From positions 868,001-932,000 of the forward strand of contig NZ_JBHUIB010000012.1 of NCBI RefSeq assembly GCF_042682785.1: a stretch of 64,000 nt of DNA. The letters run 5' to 3'. The first letter of the stretch is position 1. The number at the start of each line of letters is the position of its first letter. The DNA is from Thalassotalea_F euphylliae. Its GTDB lineage: Bacteria > Pseudomonadota > Gammaproteobacteria > Enterobacterales > Alteromonadaceae. The notes beneath the pieces were generated by a model. It was not told where the DNA came from. It did not search any database and saw only the letters and a list, made by a program, of their open reading frames with translations. The position numbers and the translations under genes were made by a program. Positions 33,692 through 42,347 of the stretch are shown here, piece after piece.

Positions 33692-35389
33692 CTAGTTGCT
33701 TTGTTTATTAATAATCGGATCAATAATGATCTTACGTTCTTTGTAGATCATCTTGCTTGGCGGGTATTCACGTTTGGTTTTGTCGTGATAATCGCCAACG
33801 GTGAGCTCAACACTTTGATACAGCTTTTCCGTCGCTTCGACATACACTGATGCCATAAACTCCTGTTGCTGTGTTTCTATTTGCTCTTTCTCAGCCAGTA
33901 TCTCACCTAGTTTCTTTGCATGGAACTGATAAGTTGTAACAACTTTTTGTAACATGGCTTTTGATTTAGGGTCTGGTGGCAATTTTTTTAGCTTAGTCTG
34001 GGCTGCTTTCAGTTCATTGGTTTTTTCATCTTCAATAGCTGCGCGCGCTTCAATGTCTTGGAGTTGCACTTCAAAGGCTTCCAAAGGCTTATTGAAATTA
34101 ACCAGTGTTTTACTGCCCGCGGTAGCACCTACAATGCCTGCATGCACTGAAATTCCAGCACTAACTAGGCCGCCGATTAGCTTGCCATTTGCCTTACTTT
34201 CTTCGCCAACCCAAAGTGTTTCACCCACTTCAACAAGGCTGTGCATAAGTTGGTTTTCGATACGCATATTGCCGCCACATTCAATATCGGCATATTGACA
34301 ATATTTTGCATAAAGGTGGCCGCCGCAACGAATTAAGGCACTCATCTCAAAATCGCTGATGTTAGAATCTTCAACATCTTGTTTCTTACCGATAATGCCA
34401 CTGTTGATGGTAATATCGCCACCCGCTTCAATTTGAGCGGATTCGACAAAGCCGCCGATGGTAATGTCCCCGGTAGCGACTACTCGCATACCTTCTGTCA
34501 CATCACCGTCGATGATAACACTGCCTTTGAAATCGATATGACCGGTACTGATGTCTACATTTTTAATTTTGTAGACTTCGTCAACTTCCATGCCGTTGTC
34601 GATAATTTTTGGTAAACCGACGAGGGTAGAGACAAGTACATTTTGATTTTTAGGGCTTAATATCGTTCCCTGACCAGGGACCAGTTGCGTGTCTTCTCCA
34701 GGGGTTGGCTCAAGCGGCTTGGCTGTTACGGTATAGCCTTTCACACCTGGTGTAAGCGGCACTTTCTGTGCCAGAGGATCTCCCACTTTTACACAAATAA
34801 TATCGCCAAGGTCTCGCATATCAACACTACCGTCTTCTCTTTCTTTAGGGCGGAGAATACGTTCTTGTGCGCTTTGCACTAAGGGCTTGATACGCGCATC
34901 TTTACCGTTCTGCGCTTCACGTCCTTTCGCAATGATTTCTTTGACAATACTACCTGGCTCAGCTTTAGCAGCCGTTTGTGCCAGCTTTATCAATTGCTCT
35001 TTGCTAAAGCCTTTAGCAACACCAGCTGCCTTTGATGCATCAAGAATGGCTTTTGCACTTAGGTGCTGACCACCGATAGCAGTAGTAATTTCAGCCTCGG
35101 CGACCATTTCTTCGCTATCAATGTTGATTTTTATTTCAGCATCTTTACGGGTAAGTACTTCGTAGCGAATTTCACGACCGGAAGCACCACTTTGGAGAGG
35201 TTTAAGTACCGAATTAAGCTCGGCAATAGCGTTTTTGATATTAGCTTTATTAACGACAAGATGACTGTATTCTGACGCCTGTATCAGATCTAGCACTGAA
35301 GCGTCGTTTATTGAGTCGCCACCTTTAATCGGCTCTAAAAGTAAGTCTACGTTATTTTTATTGTTCGCAACTAAACTTGCTTTTGTCAT
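33692..35389 (-). CDS. FapA/DUF342-family protein
   Basis: A 565-residue protein of the flagellar-assembly-protein-A (DUF342) family. The N-terminal region (to about 225) precedes a central beta-helical repeat domain rich in glycines (DITIGGFVESAQIEAGGDITI, ADIECGGNMRIENQ), and a C-terminal coiled coil (about 440-530) follows. It is present in motile Vibrio and Alteromonadales, where it is linked to polar flagellum placement, but here no flagellar genes are near. It is first or second in a unit with yggN. Confidence 0.88.
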   Translation of the reverse strand: MTKASLVANNKNNVDLLLEPIKGGDSINDASVLDLIQASEYSHLVVNKANIKNAIAELNSVLKPLQSGASGREIRYEVLTRKDAEIKINIDSEEMVAEAEITTAIGGQHLSAKAILDASKAAGVAKGFSKEQLIKLAQTAAKAEPGSIVKEIIAKGREAQNGKDARIKPLVQSAQERILRPKEREDGSVDMRDLGDIICVKVGDPLAQKVPLTPGVKGYTVTAKPLEPTPGEDTQLVPGQGTILSPKNQNVLVSTLVGLPKIIDNGMEVDEVYKIKNVDISTGHIDFKGSVIIDGDVTEGMRVVATGDITIGGFVESAQIEAGGDITINSGIIGKKQDVEDSNISDFEMSALIRCGGHLYAKYCQYADIECGGNMRIENQLMHSLVEVGETLWVGEESKANGKLIGGLVSAGISVHAGIVGATAGSKTLVNFNKPLEAFEVQLQDIEARAAIEDEKTNELKAAQTKLKKLPPDPKSKAMLQKVVTTYQFHAKKLGEILAEKEQIETQQQEFMASVYVEATEKLYQSVELTVGDYHDKTKREYPPSKMIYKERKIIIDPIINKQSN

Positions 35390-35433
35390 GGATTGCCCTA
35401 ATTACTGCATATTCCTTCAAGTAGGCACTGTAC

Positions 35434-35760
35434 TTAAATATAGTTTTCTTGATGAATTTTAATAAAGTTAGCTGTGCCTTCTTTGGTGTAATCGATTTTG
35501 TATTCTTTATTGTCGAGTGCTTGTACAAATAAAAGTTTCTTCTCTTCACCAAATACTTCAATTGATCCAAGATCAATAACTTCTTGGTATGCTTTCTTCG
35601 CTTCTGACTTCTTGCGAGGTACAACGCCATTGTAGGGTTCAATGCCTCTGTGGCCGACCACTACAGTTTGGTGAGAGCCGTTCACGATTATCAAGTCAAT
35701 TTTTCTCACTTTGTGGATCACCGTGTTGCGTCCACTGGTAATATAATTTTTCTCGATCAA
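35434..35760 (-). CDS. Conserved-looking 108-residue protein, unknown
   Basis: Cytoplasmic, mixed-charge protein with no membrane segment. It starts with TTG eight bases after a GAGG ribosome site. It lies 44 bases upstream of the FapA-like gene in the same direction, so the two may be co-transcribed. Beta-rich start (VRKIDLIIVNGSHQTVVVGHRGI) and a lysine-rich middle. No family recognised. An overlapping minus-strand frame at 35358-35642 is judged a shadow. Confidence 0.65.
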   Translation of the reverse strand: MIEKNYITSGRNTVIHKVRKIDLIIVNGSHQTVVVGHRGIEPYNGVVPRKKSEAKKAYQEVIDLGSIEVFGEEKKLLFVQALDNKEYKIDYTKEGTANFIKIHQENYI

Positions 35761-35911
35761 AACGTAACCTCGTTATTTAATGTCGTTGGTATGTAGCAGT
35801 TACTACAGTTATAACTAAACTGCTGTCTCATATACCTAAAATCCTATTCTTTGAATATATTATACTTTCGCCGAAACACGCAAATTTTATAACGGTAATT
35901 TAACCTATTTA

Positions 35912-37198
35912 TCAGGTTTTTCGTCTTTCTTTGACGTATCTTGGCTCTTGTTTACTTTTTATTAACTTACGTCTCACGAGATCGAGCGCGACAGCGGTTG
36001 CATAGTGTTGAAAATAATAACGATTTCCAGGAAGTAATAGGCAAACGGTCTTTATTTCAGTTGTGTCTCCCCATGCAAACCAAACCGTACCAACAGGCTT
36101 TTCCCCTGTTCCGCCGTCTGGGCCTGCTACACCTGAAACAGCTACAGCAATATCGGCACCTGTTTTGGCAAGGGCGCCTTTTGCCATCTCTATCACCACT
36201 TGCTGCGATACCGCGCCATGCTTGTTTAGTGTCTCTGGAGAAACATTAACCATGTCAGTTTTTTGTTGATTGGCATATGTTACAAAGCTGCCGTCAAATA
36301 CTGCAGAGGAGCCTGCTACACGGGTCATGTTGCTGGCTATCATTCCACCCGTACATGACTCGGCAAATGTTACCTTCTTGCCTTGTTCCTTTAGCAGTAA
36401 TTGAACATGCTCACCAAATGGTTTTGGACCGTCTACGATCTCGGCAACAAGATGGTCGCCTAACAAATGGCTAATTTTCTCTATCCAGAGTGCTTTGCTC
36501 GCCAGTGCTTTGGTAGTTTTCGTGGTTAGTTTCAATTCCAGTAGCGGCATGGATGCTCTAAAGCCAAGTTCAATATCATCAGGCCAATCTGGCAATTCTT
36601 CATCTACGATTTTTTGTAGGCTAGATTCTCCAACGCCAAACACTTGAAAACGTGTTACATGGTGATGACTCGTATCTGGCGACTGTTTTTTTAGCATCGG
36701 AATTATCTCATCCCGAACCATTTTCTTCAGTTCCGCAGGTACGCCAGGCGTGCAATAAATGTGGCAATTGTTATGAACTAACCCAAATCCAACCGCACTG
36801 CCAATCGCATTAGCAATAATGCTGCAACCTGACGGCAGCATGGTTTGCTTTAAATTTGGCTTATTTAACGCGAAACCTCGCTTCTCACACCATTGGGTGA
36901 TGTGAGCTAACGCATCAGGATGTTGAGCGATAGGTTTGCTTGACACTTGCGAGAGCGCTTCGGCTGTAAGGTCATCAATGGTAGGACCAAGTCCACCGTT
37001 GATAATAAGTACATCAGCATTGCTACTTAAACGTTCAATCTCGCCTATAAGATCTTGGATGTCATCAGCTACGGTGACTTTCTTTTTAATGGCTAAACCA
37101 ATGTTGGCAAGCTCTTGCGCTATCATTGCCGAATTACTATCAACAATATCGCCAGACATTAGCTCATCACCAGTCAATAGCAGCTGAATATTTAACAT
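35912..37198 (-). CDS. cinA: CinA-family protein (NMN deamidase related)
   Basis: Two-domain protein of about 428 aa. An N-terminal MoCF/COG1058 domain (LLTGDELMSGDIVDSNSAMI; INGGLGPTIDDLTAEAL) is followed by a C-terminal PncC-type nicotinamide-mononucleotide amidohydrolase domain (ESCTGGMIASNMTRVAGSS; AVSGVAGPDGGTGEKPVGTV), used in pyridine nucleotide salvage. The start is set at 37198 because it is preceded by AAGGA and begins MLNIQLLLTGDEL, as in the family; an ATG at 37240 adds 14 unrelated residues. Confidence 0.92.
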   Translation of the reverse strand: MLNIQLLLTGDELMSGDIVDSNSAMIAQELANIGLAIKKKVTVADDIQDLIGEIERLSSNADVLIINGGLGPTIDDLTAEALSQVSSKPIAQHPDALAHITQWCEKRGFALNKPNLKQTMLPSGCSIIANAIGSAVGFGLVHNNCHIYCTPGVPAELKKMVRDEIIPMLKKQSPDTSHHHVTRFQVFGVGESSLQKIVDEELPDWPDDIELGFRASMPLLELKLTTKTTKALASKALWIEKISHLLGDHLVAEIVDGPKPFGEHVQLLLKEQGKKVTFAESCTGGMIASNMTRVAGSSAVFDGSFVTYANQQKTDMVNVSPETLNKHGAVSQQVVIEMAKGALAKTGADIAVAVSGVAGPDGGTGEKPVGTVWFAWGDTTEIKTVCLLLPGNRYYFQHYATAVALDLVRRKLIKSKQEPRYVKERRKT

Positions 37199-37289
37199 TA
37201 AATTTTTCCTTAAAACGTTTAAACCTTTTGCAAAGTGCATGCATCATAAACTATGAATTCAATAAAAGATAACAAGCAAGGGAACAAAC

Positions 37290-38048
37290 ATGAAGACAGC
37301 AACTAAGACGCTAGCTACTTTATTTGTAACAAGTTTTGCAGTATCACCACTGGTGATGGCAGATGAAGAAAAAGTGATTGAGAAAACGTTTGATGTCCAG
37401 CAAGGCGCCTCTTTCGATATTGATAATGTTAACGGTGCAATCAACATCTATAAATCGGACAACGACCAAATAAAAGTTATCGCCACTGTAAGTGCAAAAT
37501 CTGAATCTCAACTTGAACGTATCAAAATTGATATGGTTCAAAATGGCAATAAAGTGGACGTTGAAACTAAGTACAAGCAAAGTAGTTGGGGTAACAATAA
37601 CTCGGGTGATGTCAATTATGATGTCTGGTTACCTGACAACATGTCTGAAACAGATGTTGATTTAGTTAATGGCTCTCTAAAAATAGAGGGAGTATCGGGT
37701 GAGTTGGATGCTGATCTAGTCAATGGTTCTATTGATGTCTCTGAATTGGACGGAGACGCAAAACTAAATTCAGTCAACGGCAGTGTCACAGCGCGTTACA
37801 CTAGCTTAACTGCAGTGAAAGATATTGAGATAGAAACCGTCAATGGCAGTATCAAGGTATTTTTGCCAAGTAACCCTGACATTCGTGTAGACGCTGAAAC
37901 TATGCACGGCAGCATCAAATCAGATTTTAGCTTTGATATTGAAAAAAGTATGTTCTCAGGTCGAAGTATGACAGGCACTGTTGGCAACGGCACTACATCT
38001 ATGTCACTTGAAAGCGTTAATGGTGGTATTAAAGTCTTTGAAAATTAG
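37290..38048 (+). CDS. Exported DUF4097-type beta-repeat protein
   Basis: A 252-residue protein: a signal peptide at about 1-24 (SPLVMA), then a repetitive beta structure with the VNGSI-like element recurring seven times (NVNGAINI, LVNGSLKI, LVNGSIDV, SVNGSVTA, TVNGSIKV, TMHGSIKS, SVNGGIKV), typical of the DUF4097/putative-adhesin head fold. Probably periplasmic or surface-attached; function unknown. Good AGGGAAC ribosome site, own terminator downstream, and divergent from cinA. Confidence 0.85.
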   Translation: MKTATKTLATLFVTSFAVSPLVMADEEKVIEKTFDVQQGASFDIDNVNGAINIYKSDNDQIKVIATVSAKSESQLERIKIDMVQNGNKVDVETKYKQSSWGNNNSGDVNYDVWLPDNMSETDVDLVNGSLKIEGVSGELDADLVNGSIDVSELDGDAKLNSVNGSVTARYTSLTAVKDIEIETVNGSIKVFLPSNPDIRVDAETMHGSIKSDFSFDIEKSMFSGRSMTGTVGNGTTSMSLESVNGGIKVFEN

Positions 38049-38068
38049 ATCTCGGGCTAAAGTTTACA

Positions 38069-38099
38069 GCCGCGTTTTGAGAAAGACGCGGCTTTTTTA
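38069..38099 (+). terminator. Rho-independent terminator after the DUF4097 gene
   Basis: Stem GCCGCGT/ACGCGGC with a 10-base loop and a six-T tail. Confidence 0.9.
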
Positions 38100-38163
38100 T
38101 GCTTGTTGCAAATAAAGTGACTAGACTGAACAAGTTAGGTGATTAAAAAAATATAAATATTTC

Positions 38164-38913
38164 ATGCAAAAAAAACTATTCCTGCTGTTTTTTCTTTCTA
38201 CTTGTTGCGCAGCTTTTCACGCAGTTGGGCAGGATAAGGAGTATCTCGTTGGGGTCGAAGACGTTAGCTATTATCCGTTATTCGATTTCGAGAGCGAAAA
38301 TGTCAATAAACCAAGTTTTGCTAGAGACTTACTCGCTAGTTTTTTCGAAAAGAACAACTACAAGTATAAGTTTGTTGCATTGCCGGTGAAGCGCTTTGAT
38401 AAATGGTACATCGAGCATAATATTGACTTTAAGTTTCCCGACAATTTTCGATGGCGGGAAGATCACACCAATAAGCTTGGTATTCATTTTTCTGAGCCCA
38501 TCATTCAGCTGACAGCAGGCACTTATGTATTGAAAAATAATGAAGCGTATACGCGAAACAATGTCACTCGTTTGGCCACTATACGTGGATTTCATCCAAC
38601 GCTGTGGCTAACAGAAGTCCGAGCTGGAAAGCTACAAATAGTCGAGGAATCTTCACCAGTTTCAGTTGTTAAGCATGTTATAGCTGGTAATGCAGAAGCC
38701 ACCAACATAGATAAAAATGTTATTCGTCATTCGTTACAAAAATTGTCCTCGAATGAACAGCTTGTATTGGCAGAAAACATATATAATCAACGTTACTATT
38801 ATCATTTTTCGTCAATTCGATACCCTGAAGTGATTGAAAAATTCAACGTATTTCTTCGTGACAATCAGAATTTAATTCAGTCGTTGAAAAAGAAATACCA
38901 AATTGAAGAGTAG
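38164..38913 (+). CDS. Solute-binding-like periplasmic protein
   Basis: A 249-residue exported protein: lipophilic signal peptide at about 1-22, then a fold resembling family 3 amino-acid-binding proteins (YLVGVEDVSYYPLFDF; FARDLLASFFEKNNYKYKFVALPVKRF; later IRYPEVIEKFNVFLRDN). No ABC permease or ATPase is near, so it may act as a stand-alone sensor-type binding protein, as is common in Alteromonadales. Ligand unknown. The next gene follows after five bases. Confidence 0.75.
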   Translation: MQKKLFLLFFLSTCCAAFHAVGQDKEYLVGVEDVSYYPLFDFESENVNKPSFARDLLASFFEKNNYKYKFVALPVKRFDKWYIEHNIDFKFPDNFRWREDHTNKLGIHFSEPIIQLTAGTYVLKNNEAYTRNNVTRLATIRGFHPTLWLTEVRAGKLQIVEESSPVSVVKHVIAGNAEATNIDKNVIRHSLQKLSSNEQLVLAENIYNQRYYYHFSSIRYPEVIEKFNVFLRDNQNLIQSLKKKYQIEE

Positions 38914-38918
38914 GTAAG

Positions 38919-39302
38919 GTGAGCAACTTTAATCGCAATATGTTGATTGGTCAGTGGGTCAGGAATGATACTGACGATAGTGGTAATCCATTTGTAGAAC
39001 ATGCTGAGTTTTTTGGTGATGGCAGTTTTGAATTTTGCTTTATGACAATGTCTAACAGTGGCGATATTCTTCAACAAGAAATCGAGCTAGGTGATTGGGG
39101 ACTTGTTGGTGATATTCATTTCACAATGACCAAAAATGAAGTGCTTGATGAAAAGATGATGTCTGCTGATTTAGCAAATCCAGATAATTACCATGCTTAC
39201 AAAGTTACACAATTAACCGCAGACAGCTTTGCTTATGAACACATCCTGTCAAAAGAGAGCTTTATCCTAAAAAGGGTAATTGATAATATCGGGCACTGTT
39301 AA
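38919..39302 (+). CDS. Small lipocalin-like hypothetical protein
   Basis: A 127-residue soluble protein. The pattern LIGQWVRNDTDDSG, then HAEFFGDGSFEFCF and LGDWGLVGDIHFTM is that of small lipocalin-like barrels (W-x-x-D-x-G turns), but no family can be named. The start is uncertain: GTG at 38919 lies just after the upstream stop with a GTAAG site, and an ATG at 38940 is the alternative. Probably co-transcribed with the binding-protein gene. Confidence 0.6.
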   Translation: MSNFNRNMLIGQWVRNDTDDSGNPFVEHAEFFGDGSFEFCFMTMSNSGDILQQEIELGDWGLVGDIHFTMTKNEVLDEKMMSADLANPDNYHAYKVTQLTADSFAYEHILSKESFILKRVIDNIGHC

Positions 39303-39323
39303 ATCACTGTAGCGGACCCCGTA

Positions 39324-40232
39324 ATGCAAACCATTAAAAATGCTAGTTTAATAACTGCAATTAAAACGCCTTTTAATGCCAAAGGTGATATTGATTTAGA
39401 CACCTATGACAAGCTCGTTGAGCGCCAAATAAAGGCTGGTGTAGATGGTATTATTGTTGGTGGTACGACAGGGGAAGGGCACCTTTTGAGTTGGGAAGAG
39501 CATTTGATGCTAATAGCCCACAGTGCGCATAAATTCGGTAGTGATTTACTTATCGTCGGAAATACGGGGAGTAATAATACACGTGAGGCCATAAAAGCCA
39601 CTGAAAATGGCTTTGCTACCGGAATGGATGCGGCGCTTCAAATAAATCCATACTACGGCCGTACGTCTGAACGTGGTGTCATTGAGCATTTCAAGCAAGT
39701 ATTAAACATTGGTCCTGCATTTATCTACAATGTACCTGGACGCACGGGGCAGGATTTGACGCCAAATATCATTGAGCCTCTCGCAGACTTGGAAAACTTC
39801 GTTGGTGTTAAAGAGTGTGCTGGTAATGAACGTATTGCGTATTACGAACAACGAGGGATAGCGTGTTGGTCAGGTAATGACGATGAGTCTCATGATGGTA
39901 GACATCATGTTGACTCGCATGGCGTAATCTCTGTGACGTCTAATATTGTACCGGAGCTTATGCGCTCATTAATGGACAATAAAGATGATGCATTAAATGA
40001 GCGCCTTCAACCATTAATGTCATGGCTATTTTGCGAACCTAACCCGATTGCGATTAATACCGCTTTAATGATGACCAATGCCGTAGAAAAAGTGTTTAGA
40101 CTGCCTTATCAAGCATTAACTGAGGTTCAACGTCGAGAAGGACTTGCGTTACTAAAAGCGTTTGAGTCAGCCGACTTAGTCGGTGAAAATTTGTCTTTGT
40201 TGTCCGATAGCGACTTTATTTACGCAAGCTAA
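39324..40232 (+). CDS. dapA: Dihydrodipicolinate synthase DapA, plant-like type
   Basis: Class I aldolase condensing pyruvate and aspartate semialdehyde to form 4-hydroxy-tetrahydrodipicolinate for lysine and peptidoglycan. Key residues: GGTTGEG, Tyr110 and Tyr111 (NPYYGR), YNVPGRTG with Tyr135 and Arg140, and Schiff-base Lys163 in GVKECAG. The C-terminal third (WSGNDDESHDGRH, ISVTSNIVPELMRSL, WLFCEPNPIAINTALM, FRLPY) resembles plant plastid DHDPS more than E. coli DapA. Trp57 and His60 stand where plant enzymes carry the Trp/His pair of the lysine-inhibition site. It may be a second DapA. It overlaps the convergent next gene by four bases. Confidence 0.88.
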   Translation: MQTIKNASLITAIKTPFNAKGDIDLDTYDKLVERQIKAGVDGIIVGGTTGEGHLLSWEEHLMLIAHSAHKFGSDLLIVGNTGSNNTREAIKATENGFATGMDAALQINPYYGRTSERGVIEHFKQVLNIGPAFIYNVPGRTGQDLTPNIIEPLADLENFVGVKECAGNERIAYYEQRGIACWSGNDDESHDGRHHVDSHGVISVTSNIVPELMRSLMDNKDDALNERLQPLMSWLFCEPNPIAINTALMMTNAVEKVFRLPYQALTEVQRREGLALLKAFESADLVGENLSLLSDSDFIYAS

Positions 40233-41098
40233 TTGCTAGCTGTAAGCTGCGCTGCTACTCCTAGGAAATCTAACTGCAGCTCATTCGGGAGCGTATATTG
40301 TTTTTCTTGATGAGTAGTAGGGCAGACAAACGATAAAAAGGTCGCGCAAAGTTGCAAATTCAGCGTTTCATGCGACCTAAAATGTGGATTATATAAACGG
40401 TCACCAACAATCGGGTGTCCCATACTTGAACTATGCAGCCTTATTTGATGCTTACGACCAGTCTCTATCGTTATTTCAACTAGGCTCACATCAGTTCCGC
40501 TTTGATAATCCAACTCTTTAAAGGTACTTTTGGCAGGTTTATCATGGACAGGAGCAACACTCGTCAATGGAGATGCTGATAATTTGCCATGAATAATCGC
40601 TTGATATTGTTTTACCAAATCATGTGTTTCGAATAACTTTCCGAATGCTCGTGCTATTTTTTTTGCATGGGCAATAACAATAATACCCGAAGTAGCGCGA
40701 TCTAATCGGTGTACAGGAAAGGCAACTCTATCATTAGGTAAATGCTGTTCAGCCCATCGCATTATCGTGCAGTGATCGCTCCACTTTGAACCTTGAGCAA
40801 GCATACCATAGGGTTTATACCACACACTGTAGTTGCCACAATCCTCAATTAATTTTGCTGTTGGTGGGACTTCACTCAACACTTTTTCGTTAAAATAAAA
40901 GTGTAATGAGTCACCGGCAGAAACTTCTTTCTTGAACCGCCGAAGCCTGTTTACTTTGCTTTTTTGCTCAAGCCATAATGCGCCTTTCGAAATAGCCGAT
41001 TTAAGTTCTGAGGTAGATAAATCAGTAAGTGCTTTGAGAATATCTATTGCTTTCTCACTGGGACCTTGATGATGGTGATGAATTTCGAAAGTTTTCAC
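40229..41098 (-). CDS. RluA-family pseudouridine synthase
   Basis: A 289-residue enzyme isomerising uridine to pseudouridine in rRNA or tRNA. Catalytic Asp133 lies in the signature HRLDRATSGIIV, followed by the TGRKHQIRLH motif II segment. The N-terminal 60 residues look like a degenerate S4-type RNA-binding domain. The target site is not predictable (RluA, RluC, RluD and TruC share these motifs). A separate gene from rraB, diverging from it. Confidence 0.9.
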   Translation of the reverse strand: MKTFEIHHHHQGPSEKAIDILKALTDLSTSELKSAISKGALWLEQKSKVNRLRRFKKEVSAGDSLHFYFNEKVLSEVPPTAKLIEDCGNYSVWYKPYGMLAQGSKWSDHCTIMRWAEQHLPNDRVAFPVHRLDRATSGIIVIAHAKKIARAFGKLFETHDLVKQYQAIIHGKLSASPLTSVAPVHDKPAKSTFKELDYQSGTDVSLVEITIETGRKHQIRLHSSSMGHPIVGDRLYNPHFRSHETLNLQLCATFLSFVCPTTHQEKQYTLPNELQLDFLGVAAQLTASN

Positions 41099-41171
41099 AG
41101 ATTAGAGTTTATTTTTCTTAATTGTGCCCAATAATATCAGGTAGACGTATATTTACCTATTGGAAGTCCAC

Positions 41172-41528
41172 ATGAGTGAGCAGCCTACAGATTTGCAAGA
41201 CGATATTCAGCAAGATGAAATTGCGCGCCAACTTGAACAAATGGTTGAGCAAGGTATCGATTTAGAACAAGAATACGAGGTTGAGTTTTCCGTTATATTT
41301 CCGAGCCAAGAATTAGCATTGAAATTCGGCCACTTATTGCTCGAACATGGACAGAAGCTTTCATTTTGCACCTACCAAGGTAACGACCAGCTACCATGGG
41401 AAATTACTGCTTATCCAAGAATGTTGTTGTCGTACGATAACATCATTGCATACCAGGCATTGCTTATCGAACATAGTGAACACTTCCAAGGGCAATATGA
41501 TGGTTGGTATTGTCAGGCATTAAGCTAG
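41172..41528 (+). CDS. rraB: RraB-like ribonuclease E regulator
   Basis: A small acidic 118-residue protein. An N-terminal acidic helix (LQDDIQQDEIARQLEQMVEQG) leads into a domain ending with EHFQGQYDGWYCQAL, similar to the RraB/DUF1260 family in which the YDGWG segment is conserved. RraB inhibits the degradosome nuclease RNase E in E. coli. The ATG at 41172 has a GGAAG site; an upstream TTG is less likely. The stop overlaps the next start. Assignment by limited similarity. Confidence 0.65.
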   Translation: MSEQPTDLQDDIQQDEIARQLEQMVEQGIDLEQEYEVEFSVIFPSQELALKFGHLLLEHGQKLSFCTYQGNDQLPWEITAYPRMLLSYDNIIAYQALLIEHSEHFQGQYDGWYCQALS

Positions 41529-41737
41529 TGGATCTAACATCGCTCGGGGCGCTGCAACAGCAAAGTAAGAAGTCGTTTAACGACCAAAAAGCGACTATCA
41601 AAAAAGTACTTGCGGGTAAGCGCGTGAACTGCAAACAATGCAGAGATATGCTTGTCTTTGTATCTTCAAACGACGAACAGCGGGCTAAGGTATCTTGCAA
41701 AAAAGGGTGCACAGATATCGCTTTAGATATTGGGTAA
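41528..41737 (+). CDS. Small four-cysteine protein, possible zinc ribbon
   Basis: A 69-residue basic protein. It carries paired cysteines CKQC and, 23 residues later, CKKGC (with a lysine-rich spacer), suggesting a small metal-binding fold. The GTG start overlaps the rraB stop (TAGTG), so translation is coupled; a longer frame from TTG at 41504 is possible. It sits between rraB and acpH. No family named. Confidence 0.6.
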   Translation: MDLTSLGALQQQSKKSFNDQKATIKKVLAGKRVNCKQCRDMLVFVSSNDEQRAKVSCKKGCTDIALDIG

Positions 41738-41741
41738 ACTT

Positions 41742-42347
41742 TTGAATTACCTGGCCCATCTGTTTTTATCCCCTAACCAGTCGCAAGTGCGCGTTGGCAA
41801 TTTGATGGGAGACTTCGTCAAAGGCAACAAGCTTGATTATTTGCCTCCACCAATGGAAGTTGGTGTTTACTTGCATCGCCATATCGATAAATTCACAGAT
41901 CAACACCCTAGCGTAGAACCATTGAAAAGCCTGTTGTCAAAAGAACGTAGACGTTTTAGTGGCATTATTGCTGATGTCACATTCGATCACTTTCTCGCGA
42001 AACACTTTGAGAAATTCTCCAGTGATACCTTAGAGGTTTTTGCTCAGCAATGTTACGAAGAGTTAGCTGCAAATAAGACACATATGCCGGAGAAAATGGC
42101 CTTAATGGTTACTCGTATGATTTCAGGCAACTGGTTACTTGCCTACAGAGAGCCTGTCGCTATTGCAGATGCGCTTAATGGCATTAGTCGACGGATACGT
42201 TTTGAAAACAAACTGATGGGTGCTGGTGAAGAAGTCATGCCTGCATACCAGGTGTATGAACAGGCATTCTTAGATTTCTTTCCTGAGCTTATTGATTTTT
42301 CTCTGAATACGTATCAGCAATTACAGGAAAGTCGCAATGTCATCTAG
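41742..42347 (+). CDS. acpH: Acyl-carrier-protein phosphodiesterase AcpH
   Basis: Removes the 4'-phosphopantetheine arm from ACP. The family motifs are present: MNYLAHLFLS at the N-terminus, GNLMGDFVKG, LHRHIDKFTDQHP and DVTFDHFLAKHF (HD-like metal-binding histidines and aspartates). About 201 aa. No ATG is available: the TTG at 41742 that yields MNYLAH, matching E. coli MNFLAH, is chosen over the TTG at 41730. Co-transcribed with the two genes before it. Confidence 0.9.
   Translation: MNYLAHLFLSPNQSQVRVGNLMGDFVKGNKLDYLPPPMEVGVYLHRHIDKFTDQHPSVEPLKSLLSKERRRFSGIIADVTFDHFLAKHFEKFSSDTLEVFAQQCYEELAANKTHMPEKMALMVTRMISGNWLLAYREPVAIADALNGISRRIRFENKLMGAGEEVMPAYQVYEQAFLDFFPELIDFSLNTYQQLQESRNVI

Noticed and set aside
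35358..35642. 94-codon minus-strand frame overlapping the 108-residue gene
   Set aside because: Lysine/tyrosine-rich shadow of the better supported frame at 35434-35760, without a ribosome site.
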